Source: CBDEFX01 sp965237635
GTDB lineage: Bacteria > Chloroflexota > Dehalococcoidia > Lucifugimonadales > CAUZJF01
Length of the DNA stretch: 64,000 nucleotides
Direction: 5' to 3'
Assembly (NCBI GenBank): GCA_965237635.1
Contig: CBDEFX010000001.1
Span: 1,302,001-1,366,000, forward strand
Positions within the stretch are counted from its first letter, which is position 1. Each line of letters begins with the position of its first letter. The position numbers were made by a program, and so were the translations under genes. A model generated the notes under the pieces. It ran no database searches and had not been told where the DNA came from. It saw nothing but the letters and a program-made list of their open reading frames with translations. Shown piece after piece: positions 52,161 through 61,297 of the stretch.

Positions 52161-53418
52161 GTGGATAGCGTCGTGAATGACAGGCTTCTTCCGACCTACG
52201 CGGTCTTCAACGATTATCGCCATTACGTTCGGATAGCGGTCCTCGTGCGTTGGTTCCTGCTGGCTCTCTGGTTCTACCTCCAGAACACACGAGTCGAGGA
52301 ACTAGGCTTGGTTTTCTATCTGAACAACGGGTTCGCCTCAGGCCTTGCGGTCATTAACGCATACGCGACCTGGCGACTGTGGACTGAGCGAACAGTCACG
52401 ATGGCCCATGCCCTCGGCCTTAGCGTCATGGACCTGGTATTCATAACTGCCGGAATTTTCATTAGTAGCGGATTTGGCAATAACTTCTTCGTCTTGTACT
52501 ACCCCGCTCTGCTCGCGATGGCAATCGTGTTTCCCCTCCAGGCGCTTGACCTTTGGAGCTGTGACGTTGGTCGCCATCGCCTACACGGTCTTGAGCATTG
52601 CCACGGAGCCAAGGGTCATCTATGCGGATCGAGAGGAGAAAGTCCTGATAATTAGAATTGCCACCATGTTCGCGGTGGTGGCGGCCGCCAACCTCATGCA
52701 TCGGGTCGAGAGGAGCAGGCGTCACGAGGCGGTTGAAGCTGAAAGGGCGCAGGCGGAAAGAAATCTGGAGCTGCAGCGGAAAACTCAGAAAGCAGAGTTG
52801 GCCGCCCAGGAAGAGCGAGACCGTATAGCCCGAGAGATCCACGACGGTATCGCCCAATCGATATACGCCTTGAGCCTGAACCTCGAGACGACCGCCGAGT
52901 TCGCGAACAGGGAGAAGGGCACCATACGTGAGCAGCTTCAGAAGCTGGTGCCCTTGGCCAAAAAGACCCTCCTGGAGACACGGCACTATATCTACGACCT
53001 GAAGCCGCTGCTCTCCGGGGACAGCGACCTCAGGGCGATGGCAGAGAACCACGCGAAGGAGTTCCGGATGGTTGCGGGTATACCCGTAGAGCTTTCGACA
53101 GACGGCGAGCCGTATGAGGTGCCGGTAGCCGTGGCGACTGGCTTCTACCGGATACTACAGGAGGCCCTGGCGAACATATTGAAACACGCGAGCGCCACAG
53201 AGGTAAACGTGGGGTTGGGCTTTGGGCCCGATGGAGTGAGGTTGTCCGTCGAGGACGACGGGGTCGGCTTTGAGTCAGACGGCGTTACACCGGGATACGG
53301 GCTTCAGAATATGCGTCAGCGAGCCGAGGAGTTGGCCGGAAGCTTTGAGATATCCGGTACCCTGGGAAAGGGCACTAGGATAAGCGTCGCTTTGCCTATG
53401 CAGGGGGGTGAGTCATGA
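52161..53418 (+). pseudogene. NarL-type sensor histidine kinase with a frameshift
   Basis: The N-terminal membrane half (52161 to ~52550; four to five TM helices, FNDYRHYVRIAVLVRWFLLALWF...) is in one frame, and the rest in another. At 52545-52555 one extra G separates FPLQAL from TFGAVTLVAIAYTVL. The distal part has the HisKA_3 box ERDRIAREIHDGIAQSIYALSLNL (phospho-His in IHDG) and a HATPase domain (LQEALANILKHASA, DDGVGFE, GYGLQNMRQRAEEL). It overlaps the response-regulator start by 4 bp. A single sequence error could also explain this. Confidence 0.8.
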
Positions 53419-53600
53419 AGCGAATTAAAATGATGATCGTCGACGACCACGAAGTTGTGCGGATGGGTCTTAGGGCTGCTCTAGAGTGGGCAGGCCGGTA
53501 CACAAGCCCTGCGACAGTCCCCGGCCTATCTCCTTGGGCCGCTCTCGTATTGGCCTTGACGTTCGTGATTCTGACACAGAGAATGAGGGTGAGCTTCTAG
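53415..53600 (+). pseudogene. NarL/LuxR-type response regulator, truncated to 24 residues
   Basis: MKRIKMMIVDDHEVVRMGLRAALE is the start of a receiver domain (acidic DD pair). At ~53487 the sequence turns into WAGRYTSPATVP... followed by a hydrophobic tail (WAALVLALTFVILTQRMRVSF) that looks like the C-terminus of another membrane protein. The phospho-Asp, the rest of the receiver and the LuxR HTH are gone. A deletion has fused two genes here. Confidence 0.8.
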
Positions 53601-53950
53601 TTTTCCGTTGGTCGCTCTATCGCTTCGGTCGCCCCCGGTTCGTCGAACCACCAGTGCAGTGTCGCGCCAAGACCCAGTGCTATTCTGTCACCGTGTCGCA
53701 GCCTCCGCCCCTCGGCATGGACTTCCTGCCCGTTCACAAATGTCCCGTTGCTGCTGCTTAGGTCCTGTATCCAGTAGCCGTCGCGTTGTCCACGAATAAC
53801 GGCGTGCTGTCGTGAAACTCTGGTCTCGCGAACAACGATGTCGTTGGTGTCTGTTCTACCGATCATCGTGACGCCTTCGGAAAGCTGAATGGTCCTTCCG
53901 GTGTCCGGCCCACCTTGAACTTTCAGTCTTGCCATACGAGGGCTTGTCAT
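53597..53950 (-). CDS. FHA-domain protein
   Basis: The 117-aa single-domain protein has MARLKVQGGPDTGRTIQLSEGVTMIGRTDTNDIVVRETRVSRQHAVIRGQRDGYWIQDLSSSNGTFVNGQEV: the phosphothreonine-binding residues G-R, S-R-H and N-G are all present. ATG 53950 is preferred to an upstream GTG (53974). It starts 25 bp after the end of the FHA/zinc-ribbon gene and probably shares its transcript. Confidence 0.88.
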   Translation of the reverse strand: MTSPRMARLKVQGGPDTGRTIQLSEGVTMIGRTDTNDIVVRETRVSRQHAVIRGQRDGYWIQDLSSSNGTFVNGQEVHAEGRRLRHGDRIALGLGATLHWWFDEPGATEAIERPTEN

Positions 53951-53974
53951 CACTGCCAGCCGATGTCGGTCCAC

Positions 53975-54754
53975 CTACGCCTGCGTCTTGCGGCAACGGG
54001 GGCACACTGTAGTCGCCGGCTGTATCACTTCCCTACAATACACACATGTGCGCCACTCCGGCTCATCGGGAAGTTCCGGCGTCTTGAGGGTCACCGTGAG
54101 CGGGCGGTCCTGGCTGTCGGGACTGAGGTTGCGGCCCTCAGTAGGGCTGACGAGCTCCACTCCTTGCACGCTGCTGAGCATCTCCTGCAGAGAGAGGGGT
54201 TCGCGCAGGGCTAACCAGATTTCCGTATCGCCACGACGGTTCTTGGTCAGCCTGAGAATGCGAAGCTCCGGCTTCTTGTTCAGACGGTCCGTGAAGAAGA
54301 GAACCGCGTTCATTTGACCCTCTACGCGCAACCGCACGGTGCCTTCGTACGGCTCATCGTCAGTAGCACGCGGGGGCACGTCGACGGCCTGGGTAGGTGC
54401 CTCTTGCTGGGCAGGCGATAGGGTTATCACCAGGGTCCTGGCCCCCGGAGCATGGAAAACGAATGAGATCTTGCCGCCATTGCCCAGACGTATCGTATCC
54501 CGGTCACCAAGAACGCGGCGCTCTGCGATTTTCACATCGTTTACGAAAGTCCCGTTGGCGGAGGATTTGTCGTCGATAGCGTACTCGTTCTCGGTCTGGA
54601 CTACCTCCGCATGCAGTCGTGAGACGGTCGACTCCTCCACGACTACGTCGTCCTTGAGCCCGCGCCCCATGGTGACCTTGGCACCAAGGGGTATCGTCTC
54701 GTCGTCGTGAGGGCCACCGTGGACCAGCAGTATGGCGTCGTCAGCCTGAGTCAT
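53975..54754 (-). CDS. FHA-domain protein with C-terminal zinc ribbon
   Basis: The ~259-aa protein has an N-terminal FHA domain (ILLVHGGPHDDETIPLGAKVTMGRGLKDDVVVEESTVSRLHAEVVQ...SSANGTFVNDVKI), a middle domain of unknown type (~115-235) and a C-terminal zinc ribbon (CVYCREVIQPATTVCPRC). Together with the neighbouring FHA protein it suggests phosphothreonine signalling, with the kinase encoded elsewhere. ATG 54754. Confidence 0.85.
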   Translation of the reverse strand: MTQADDAILLVHGGPHDDETIPLGAKVTMGRGLKDDVVVEESTVSRLHAEVVQTENEYAIDDKSSANGTFVNDVKIAERRVLGDRDTIRLGNGGKISFVFHAPGARTLVITLSPAQQEAPTQAVDVPPRATDDEPYEGTVRLRVEGQMNAVLFFTDRLNKKPELRILRLTKNRRGDTEIWLALREPLSLQEMLSSVQGVELVSPTEGRNLSPDSQDRPLTVTLKTPELPDEPEWRTCVYCREVIQPATTVCPRCRKTQA

Positions 54755-54929
54755 CTCCCCCCGCCTAGATGTCAACTATTATACCCCCAGCCGCCCGTTC
54801 ACATTCGAATTAGTGACGGTCGCGTCGAGTGAAACTTGCAGAACTCTGGGTTGGATTCTGTTGTAGAATGGCCGAGTCCAAATCCCCTTCCCCGGCGGCA
54901 CGACTTCCCAAGACGGCTTCTTTGAGAAG

Positions 54930-55973
54930 GTGTTCCCCTCAGTGAGCGGGTTTCGCATAGAAGGCAGCCCGGAGAGGCTCAGACAGTACCTTCTGCGCCG
55001 CGGTTACTTGCGGCCCGACGAGCCGGCTGTCATCACCCAGTTGGGCGGCGGAGTCTCCAACGAGGTCATGAAGGTAGAGTCCTCTCGCAGGACGGCCGTG
55101 TTCAAACAAGCCTTGGCCAAGCTGCGGGTCAAGGAGGACTGGTTCATCGACCCGGAGCGCTCCAACGTGGAGAAGGACTGGCTCAAGCTGATGCAGCGGG
55201 TCCTGGGGCCGGAGTACGTGCCGAAGGTGGTCTTCGAGGACGAGGACAACTTCATCTTCGCGATGGAGTATGCCCCAGAGGGCAGCGAGGAGTGGAAGGC
55301 AAGGCTCCTCAGGGGTGAGGTGGACATGGAGATAGCCGGGCAGGCGGCTAGCTTGCTTGCAAAGGTCCACAACGGGACCTTCGAGGACGAAGAGGTCGTA
55401 CGCCGCTTTGACCAACAGCAGCGGTTCCTGGACTGCCGGGTAAACCCCTACTTTGAGGTAATTGCTCTCCGCTATCCCAAATTGGCCGATGAGATCAGAT
55501 CGGAAATAGCGCGCTTACTTGCGGTAAGGAAGGTGCTGGTCCACGGTGACTACAGCCCCAAGAATATCCTAATCTGGCCCAATGCAACTCGGCTCTGGCT
55601 CCTTGACGCCGAGGCGGCCCACCTGGGCGATCCTACGTTCGACATCAGCTTCCTGCTCAACCATTTCTTGTTGAAAGCTGTGAAGGTCCGGGATACGATG
55701 GACAGGATGTTCGAGGCCTTTCTCCACATTGGGCTGACATACAGGCGCACAATCTCGGCATTCCCAACTGAGGGCATCGAAGAGGACGCCTGCCGTGAGC
55801 TGGGGTTTCTGCTGCTCGCACGGGTGGACGGCAAGTCCCCGGTCGAATATCTGACCGAAGAGCGCGACAAGTCGCTCGTGCGAAAGGCGGCCATGCGGAT
55901 CATAAGAGAGCGGCCGAAGCGCTACTCAGGGGTAACAGAGGTCGTGGCCGAAGAGATAGCTTCAGCGAGGTAG
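54930..55973 (+). CDS. APH/methylthioribose-kinase-like small-molecule phosphotransferase
   Basis: The 347-aa kinase-like protein has a Gly-rich loop (ITQLGGGVSNEVMKV), an ATP-lysine region (RTAVFKQAL), the Brenner motif VLVHGDYSPKNILI (~205-218; catalytic Asp and Asn) and the metal-binding segment LLDAEAAHLGDPTFDISFLLNHF. MtnK-type kinases and APHs share this. It ends 5 bp before the enolase-like gene, so the two surely share a transcript. The substrate may be what the enolase-like enzyme then dehydrates; this is inference. Confidence 0.85.
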   Translation: MFPSVSGFRIEGSPERLRQYLLRRGYLRPDEPAVITQLGGGVSNEVMKVESSRRTAVFKQALAKLRVKEDWFIDPERSNVEKDWLKLMQRVLGPEYVPKVVFEDEDNFIFAMEYAPEGSEEWKARLLRGEVDMEIAGQAASLLAKVHNGTFEDEEVVRRFDQQQRFLDCRVNPYFEVIALRYPKLADEIRSEIARLLAVRKVLVHGDYSPKNILIWPNATRLWLLDAEAAHLGDPTFDISFLLNHFLLKAVKVRDTMDRMFEAFLHIGLTYRRTISAFPTEGIEEDACRELGFLLLARVDGKSPVEYLTEERDKSLVRKAAMRIIRERPKRYSGVTEVVAEEIASAR

Positions 55974-55978
55974 TAGGC

Positions 55979-57262
55979 TTGATTATTACGGCGATCAAAG
56001 CGAGGCAGGTGTACGACTCGCGGGGCAACCCGACCGTGGAGGCTGACGTTGTTCTCGAGTCCGGTGCGATAGGGCGGGCGATTGTCCCATCGGGTTCGTC
56101 CACGGGATCGCACGAGGCGGTTGAGCTGCGAGACGGCGACCCGGCCAGATTCAGGGGTCGGTCGGTCTATAACGCGATCGAGAACGTGCAAACCGTGATC
56201 GCCCCGCCATTGATCGGGGCCAGCGTTGCGGACTTGGCCGAGATCGACAGGGTCCTGATCGAGTTGGACGGAACAGCCAATAAGAGTCGGCTCGGAGCCA
56301 ATGCGCTGCTGGCGGTCTCGGCTGCCTCGGCCCACGCTGCCGCCAATGAGCAGGGATTGCCCCTCTATCGTGCTCTCGGTGGGGACCAAGCGCGAGAGCT
56401 GCCGCTGCCGATCACCCAGGTCATCGGTGGTGGTGCACACGCGGGCGGAGCCATCGACGTGCAGGACTTCTCGGTGATACCGGTTGGTGCCGGCTCTTTT
56501 ACCGAGTGCTTGGAGATGCTGTTCAACGTCTACTGGTCGACACGGGACGCCATGCAGGGGCGGGGCAAACCGGCCAGTGTCGCCGACGAGGGCGGCCTCT
56601 GGCCCACTTTCGACTCCAACGAACAGGGGCTCGAGGTCCTGATGGAAGGCATCGATAGGGCGGGCTACAGGCCGTGGAAGGAGGTGGCAATTGGCCTGGA
56701 CATCGCCGCCACCGAATTCTATGCGGACGGCAAGTACCGGTTCAATCTGGAAAATAGAAGCATGACCCCGGCCCAGCTCACCGATCTGTTAGAGGAGTGG
56801 GTCGACAGGTACCCAATCGTGTCGATAGAGGATGGCATGGCCGAGGACGACTGGCACGGCTGGGAGCAGCTGACCAGGAGACTGGGCGATCGAGTCCAGA
56901 TCATAGGGGACGACCTGTTTACGACCGACGTCAAGCGGATCAGGCGGGGGATTGAGTTGGGCGTGGCCAACGCCGCTCTGATCAAAATGAACCAGATCGG
57001 CACCATCACTGAGACTATCGACGCCATTAAGCTTTGCCAGAAGTCGGGCTACCTTCCAGTCGTGTCCGGCAGGTCGGGAGACTCCGAGGACGTGACCTAT
57101 GTGCACATCGCCGTGGCTACGAACGCGGGCCAGATCAAAAACGGCGCCTGGGCGCGGTCATCTCGGCTCTGCAAGTACAACGAGGAGTCCAGAATTGAGG
57201 AAGAGCTGGCGGCTAAAGGCGTGTGGCGGGGTCGAGAAGCTCTAGGTCGGTTCTTGAATTAG
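55979..57262 (+). CDS. Enolase-like protein with altered active-site positions
   Basis: The 427-aa protein is enolase-like along its full length: QVYDSRGNPTVEADV, PSGSSTGSHEAVELRDGD, VADEGGLWPTF (E. coli E209), GLDIAATEFYADGKY (D246), IVSIEDGMAEDDW (E290), IGDDLFTTD (D317), ALIKMNQIGT (K342) and GQIKNGAWARSSRLCKYNE (K393). Two positions differ from canonical enolases: the QEF glutamate (E168) is Asp in VQDFSVIP, and the SHRSGETED histidine (H370) is Gly in VSGRSGDSED. TTG start. It is unlikely to be the housekeeping enolase; a related dehydratase acting on a phosphorylated acid is plausible. Confidence 0.85.
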   Translation: MIITAIKARQVYDSRGNPTVEADVVLESGAIGRAIVPSGSSTGSHEAVELRDGDPARFRGRSVYNAIENVQTVIAPPLIGASVADLAEIDRVLIELDGTANKSRLGANALLAVSAASAHAAANEQGLPLYRALGGDQARELPLPITQVIGGGAHAGGAIDVQDFSVIPVGAGSFTECLEMLFNVYWSTRDAMQGRGKPASVADEGGLWPTFDSNEQGLEVLMEGIDRAGYRPWKEVAIGLDIAATEFYADGKYRFNLENRSMTPAQLTDLLEEWVDRYPIVSIEDGMAEDDWHGWEQLTRRLGDRVQIIGDDLFTTDVKRIRRGIELGVANAALIKMNQIGTITETIDAIKLCQKSGYLPVVSGRSGDSEDVTYVHIAVATNAGQIKNGAWARSSRLCKYNEESRIEEELAAKGVWRGREALGRFLN

Positions 57263-57441
57263 TGTTCCAAGGGACAGGCTATGGAGCGATGACCGGTCGG
57301 TTCCCCAGCTTGGATGAGGCTATCAGGAGTCGGTCTGTATGGACTGTCCTTCGCAGGTCTTTCGTAGCCGTGTTTACCCTTCTTCCAGTCATGGAACCGG
57401 CCTTTAGGCCCCTAATATCCCAAATTTCTTTTGAGGGGGGA

Positions 57442-57470
57442 TTGACAACCCAGGGCATCATGCATATGAT
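57442..57470 (+). promoter_or_regulatory. Sigma70-type promoter before the collagen-like gene
   Basis: TTGACA (57442-57447), a 17-bp spacer and TATGAT (57465-57470) lie 75 bp before the ATG. The gap 57263-57545 contains no other feature I can support. Confidence 0.7.
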
Positions 57471-57545
57471 AGGGCCGCTGCGCAGGCAGCGCTGTTGCGT
57501 ATTCGGCGAGATTTTGCCTGCTCAGGATACTCCAGGAGGGGACAA

Positions 57546-58622
57546 ATGAGAAAGAAGCATCCTGCACGTGGCTACGTCCTGACGCTCCTTGTGGTGATGG
57601 TCTCTATGCTTGCGCTCGCGTGCGCAGGAGACCCCGGGAACCCTGGCAACCCAGGCGCGCCTGGTGAGCCCGGTGCGCCGGGACCGGCCGGACCGGGAGG
57701 GTCTGCTGGGCCCCAAGGGGAGCCAGGGGAGCCTGGCTTAGCTGGCTTGCCCGGTGATCCCGGTGCCGCCGGCCTGCCCGGCCTGCCCGGTGAACCTGGG
57801 CTACAAGGGCCGCCAGGGGTTCCTGGCCTGCCTGGCTTACCCGGTGACCCCGGCAACCCCGGCCTGCCCGGCCTGCCCGGTTCACCAGGGTTTGCAGGAC
57901 CGCCGGGACCGCCCGGTGCAGCGACCTCACCGCAGGCCGCGCTCATGGTTAGCAGCCCGACAATGTATCTGGACCAGGGCATCACAATAGCGGGATCGGG
58001 ATTCCTGGCTTTCGAGCCGGTAACAATCTCAGTGAAGCTTGGATCGTCCGTCAACCCGAGCCTCGGCATCGCCGACTCTAACGCGGGTGGCGCCTGGATG
58101 CTGGCGATCAACGAACCGGTTTCGGAATTGTCGGGCATCTCCGACAATATGAGCATGCTGGAGGGGGCCGGGGTGGTCACCATACTGGCAACGGGTGCGG
58201 ACGGCAGCATGGCCAGCTGGCCGGTGGGGGTGATGGCCGAGATGCCCGTGGCGGCGGCACCGCCGTCCACAGGGGTGAACCTGACGGTCGCAGGTCCGGT
58301 GGCAGCCGGAGGCATCACGACGGTCTACGGGTCGGGTTTCGACAGCCGAGATAGGGTGTCGATTGTCGTCATAACCGGAATCGGCGAAGGGTCCTCCTTT
58401 TCGCCACAAGGCCAGGAATACGGATTCTACGATCGAGGCACTATCGCAGCGAGTGGAGTCTTCGAGCGATTTGGTCTGACAACTGCCGCGGCTGAGAAGA
58501 ACGGAGCGTTCCAGTTGTCTATAACCGCTCCCAGCGTTGACCCGGGTGTCTACACCCTAGAGGCGTATGGGACCGATAGCGGCTCTTTTGCCACGGCGCC
58601 GTTGATCATTACCGCCCCTTAG
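57546..58622 (+). CDS. Collagen-like (Gly-X-Y) lipoprotein
   Basis: The ~358-aa protein has a signal peptide with lipobox (MLALAC), then 33 uninterrupted Gly-X-Y triplets (~29-127; GDPGNPGNPGAPGEP...GPPGPPGAA), rich in Pro at Y as in bacterial collagens. The C-terminal ~230 residues contain two beta-sandwich-like segments (TMYLDQGITIAGSGFLAFEPVTISV, NLTVAGPVAAGGITTVYGSGFDSRDRVSI) of IPT/TIG-like style. It is probably a trimeric rod on the cell surface. ATG 57546 has an ideal AGGAGGGG. The terminator at 58704 closes the unit. Confidence 0.9.
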   Translation: MRKKHPARGYVLTLLVVMVSMLALACAGDPGNPGNPGAPGEPGAPGPAGPGGSAGPQGEPGEPGLAGLPGDPGAAGLPGLPGEPGLQGPPGVPGLPGLPGDPGNPGLPGLPGSPGFAGPPGPPGAATSPQAALMVSSPTMYLDQGITIAGSGFLAFEPVTISVKLGSSVNPSLGIADSNAGGAWMLAINEPVSELSGISDNMSMLEGAGVVTILATGADGSMASWPVGVMAEMPVAAAPPSTGVNLTVAGPVAAGGITTVYGSGFDSRDRVSIVVITGIGEGSSFSPQGQEYGFYDRGTIAASGVFERFGLTTAAAEKNGAFQLSITAPSVDPGVYTLEAYGTDSGSFATAPLIITAP

Positions 58623-58703
58623 GTCTGATATAGGACTCCCTCTGGGCTGATAGCCTAGAGAGAGCGGACAAGCATCCCTAGTCCGAGGCGGACTGGGAGA
58701 CGT

Positions 58704-58740
58704 AAAAGAGCCCTCCGCGAGTGTGCGGTGGGGCTCTTTT
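58704..58740 (+). terminator. Rho-independent terminator after the collagen-like gene
   Basis: AAAAGAGCCC-CCGC-GCGG-GGGCTCTTTT forms a long GC-rich hairpin with flanking A and T runs, 82 bp after the stop. Symmetry would let it work in both directions. Confidence 0.8.
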
Positions 58741-59190
58741 GCGTTCGCGTCCGCCCGCCGATCGACAGAATTCTTCGACAAGCGTATACCTGTCACATGG
58801 CACGGCCCTTTCCTTTGAATGTCTCGCTCTGCTGACTCGTAGTCCGACGCATCTCAACGAACCCACTTCGACAACTCAGTTTCATAGGTGGACTTCGCTT
58901 GTAACAGCACGAACGGAGTTCACGCCCAAGCGGATGGGTGCTGAACGCGGTCCCCTGGCGGCGGGCTATGGCACCTCCAAGACCATCGAGCGATGCCGGT
59001 GGTAGGTGACATCCGTCCTGGTGCGTTTTGACCGATTACCCAAGCGACACAGGGCCGGGCGGCAGACGGGTGTTCCTGTGCGCACGAGGTCTATAGTCGA
59101 CGGTCGCCGGATGGCCCTCGGTCTGCAGGTATTCCAGTCAGACGCAACGCACATGACGGAAGAGAGTCTTCGGTATGGGATGGCACCGGA
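58741..59190. other. Gene-free stretch
   Basis: I find no supported gene in this ~450 bp; the short open frames have no recognisable features. It leads into the duplicated block starting at 59191. Confidence 0.4.
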
Positions 59191-59731
59191 TAGGGTGGGT
59201 GATCGCGGTGAATAGACGATGTTTTCCGAGCCCCATGCCGAATCGGGGCGAGGAATCTGGGGTGGGCGGGTCTCAGGCCTCGTTTGGTCGGAGACTGCAG
59301 CGAAGACGCCCAGCCACCCCAGGCCCTTCACGGAGTTCAGGGAGACACGGGGCTACCTACTTTCATCCCGTCAGAGTGCCTCAGCTGACTGACATGAGCG
59401 GTTCTGAGGAATCTGGATGATGCAGGCTGGAAAGATGAACCACGCGGCCCCTTGCGCAGCTGGAGGTTCTCAGACGACAGGGTGGGTGATCGCGGTGAAC
59501 AAACGATGTTTTTCGAGCCCCCATGCCGAATCGGGGTGAGGAATCTGGGGTGGGCGGATCTCAGGCCTCGGTTGGTCGGAGACTGCAGCGAAGACGCCCA
59601 GCCGCCCCAGGCCCTTCACTCCGTTCAGGGAAACATGGCTACCTACTTTCATCCCGTCAGAGTGCCTCAGCCGACTGACATGGACGGTTCTGAGAGATCT
59701 GGATGATGAAGACTGGAGAATGGAACACGGT
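59191..59731. repeat. Direct duplication of a ~250-bp non-coding block
   Basis: Blocks 59191-59443 and 59480-59731 are about 90% alike by eye, offset ~289 bp. Each begins GGGTGGGTGATCGCGGTGAA, contains a CATGCCGAATCGGGG repeat core and a GGCCCTTCAC-CCGTTCAGGGA segment, and ends near ATCTGGATGATG. Small insertions and deletions break any shared reading frame, so this is not coding. The segment CAGCC-CCCCAGGCCCTTCACTCCGTTCAGGGA also resembles 7645-7680. Confidence 0.75.
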
Positions 59732-59948
59732 GCCGTAAGCTCCTTGCTCAGAGGGAGGCTCTCAGACTCAAACGCCCGGCTAGTGCCTAGGTAGACATGC
59801 ACGCGGGTGGGCAAACCCTAGGCTTCGACTATGCTCGGACCCCGCAGGTGAACTTGTAAGAGATCGATCCTATGCAGACTTTTCGTCTCCACTCAGCAGG
59901 TGCCCCGGCTTGCACAAGAAGTGCCACGCGAGGCCGAATGAGGTATCT

Positions 59949-61297
59949 TCAAAAAGTGTGTAAACGGTCAGGCGGTGTACCTTCTCTCTGAACAACACGG
60001 GCTCGAGGCCCAAGAGAGGAGATAGACCGCCCATGAGGAAGGAAAGTACTGAGAGTAGGTCGGAGTCAAGGCCGGAGTGGGAGCAGTTGGAGGATTGGGT
60101 GCGAAGCCAGGTCCAGAGGCTGATCCAGGAGTTGCTGGAGGAGGAGGTGACGGAGTTTCTGGGAAGGGCGAAGTCGGCGCTCAGATCCGACTCGGACTCA
60201 GATACCGGCTATCGGAACGGATACGGCAGAGCCCGGAGGCTTACGCTGAGTTCGGGAACGATACAGCTGAGGCGGCCGCGAGTCCGCGATACCGAGGAGC
60301 AGTTCGAGAGCCGGCTGCTGCCGCTGTTCGTCAACAGGACCAGGAAGGTTGCTGAGTTGATCCCCGAGCTGTACCTGCACGGTCTATCCGAAGGTGACTT
60401 CGATCTGGCTTTGCGGGGGCTGCTGGGAGAGGACGCACCGGTATCGGCGAGCACGGTAGCCCGGTTGAAGTCCAAGTGGAACGATGAGCTTGCCCAATGG
60501 CGCAGCCGGCCCCTCGATGACCTCGAAGTGGTGTACATGTGGGTGGATGGAGTCTACGTCAAGGCTGGTCTTGAGAAGGAGAAGGCGGCGGTACTGGTGG
60601 TGATGGCGGCCCTGAGCGACGGGAGCAAGGTGGTGGTGAGCGCTATTCCCGGATACAGGGAGTCCACAGAGAGCTGGTCCGAGGTGCTCAGGGACATCAA
60701 GCGCCGGGGCTTGAGCTGCCCGAGGCTGGTGGTTGGAGACGGACACCTGGGCATCTGGGGAGCTCTGCGCAACGTCTATCCGCAGGCGGCCGAGCAACGC
60801 TGCTGGAACCACAAGATCCTAAACGTGCTCGCCAAGCTTCCAAAGCGACAACAGGACCAGGCCAAGCTCATGCTGCGTACTATCCCCTACGCGCCGACTC
60901 GGACAGAGGCTGAGCGGCTCAGGACGGTGTTCACCAGGTGGTGCGGCGACCATTCCTACGAGGCGGCCTCAGAGGCCCTGGAGCGGGACTGGGACCGCAT
61001 GGTCACCTTCTATGACTTCCCAAAGGAGCACTGGGGGCACCTTCGCACGACGAACCCGGTAGAATCACCCTTCGCGGCCCTCAGGCTTCGGACCGATGCC
61101 GCCAAGCGCTACAAGAGGGTCGATCGGGCGATAGCGGTGATCTGGAAAATGTTGATGGTCGCCGAACAGCGCTTCAGGCGTCTGAAGGCCCCTGAGTTGA
61201 TCGAAGACGTCTATCTCGGTGCACAGTATGCGGATGGAATCGCCATTGAATCAACGGCTGAGAAGGTCGCCGCCTGATGTCGTTTACACACCTATTG
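59949..61297 (+). mobile_element. IS256-family-type insertion sequence
   Basis: The transposase gene is flanked by imperfect inverted repeats: TCAAAAAGTGTGTAAACG at 59949 and the reverse complement of TCAATAGGTGTGTAAACG ending at 61297, both followed inward by a TCAGGCGG motif. I could not find a convincing target duplication (left flank AGGTATCT, right CGTAACCTC), so the exact ends are uncertain. Confidence 0.7.
60033..61277 (+). CDS. IS256/Mutator-family transposase
   Basis: The 414-aa transposase has the family motifs: FLGRAKSALRSDSDSDTGYRNGYGRARRL, VYMWVDGVYVKAGLE (first Asp, ~170), CPRLVVGDGHLGIWGALRNVYPQAAEQRCWNHKILNVL (second Asp and C/H signature, ~235-265) and TTNPVESPFAALRLRTDAAKRYK (Glu, ~345). 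The length is typical. It appears complete; ATG 60033 follows AGAGGAGAT. Confidence 0.93.
   Translation: MRKESTESRSESRPEWEQLEDWVRSQVQRLIQELLEEEVTEFLGRAKSALRSDSDSDTGYRNGYGRARRLTLSSGTIQLRRPRVRDTEEQFESRLLPLFVNRTRKVAELIPELYLHGLSEGDFDLALRGLLGEDAPVSASTVARLKSKWNDELAQWRSRPLDDLEVVYMWVDGVYVKAGLEKEKAAVLVVMAALSDGSKVVVSAIPGYRESTESWSEVLRDIKRRGLSCPRLVVGDGHLGIWGALRNVYPQAAEQRCWNHKILNVLAKLPKRQQDQAKLMLRTIPYAPTRTEAERLRTVFTRWCGDHSYEAASEALERDWDRMVTFYDFPKEHWGHLRTTNPVESPFAALRLRTDAAKRYKRVDRAIAVIWKMLMVAEQRFRRLKAPELIEDVYLGAQYADGIAIESTAEKVAA

Noticed and set aside
57572..58318. 248-aa minus-strand ORF opposite the collagen-like gene
   Set aside because: It is the reverse reading of the Gly-X-Y repeat, which is itself rich in Gly and Pro; the plus strand has the signal peptide, promoter and ribosome-binding site.
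59006..59814. Small ORFs across the duplicated block, some with similar peptides (MFFEPPCRIGVRNLGW...)
   Set aside because: The two blocks differ by indels that break frame, start signals are absent, and similarity follows from DNA duplication.
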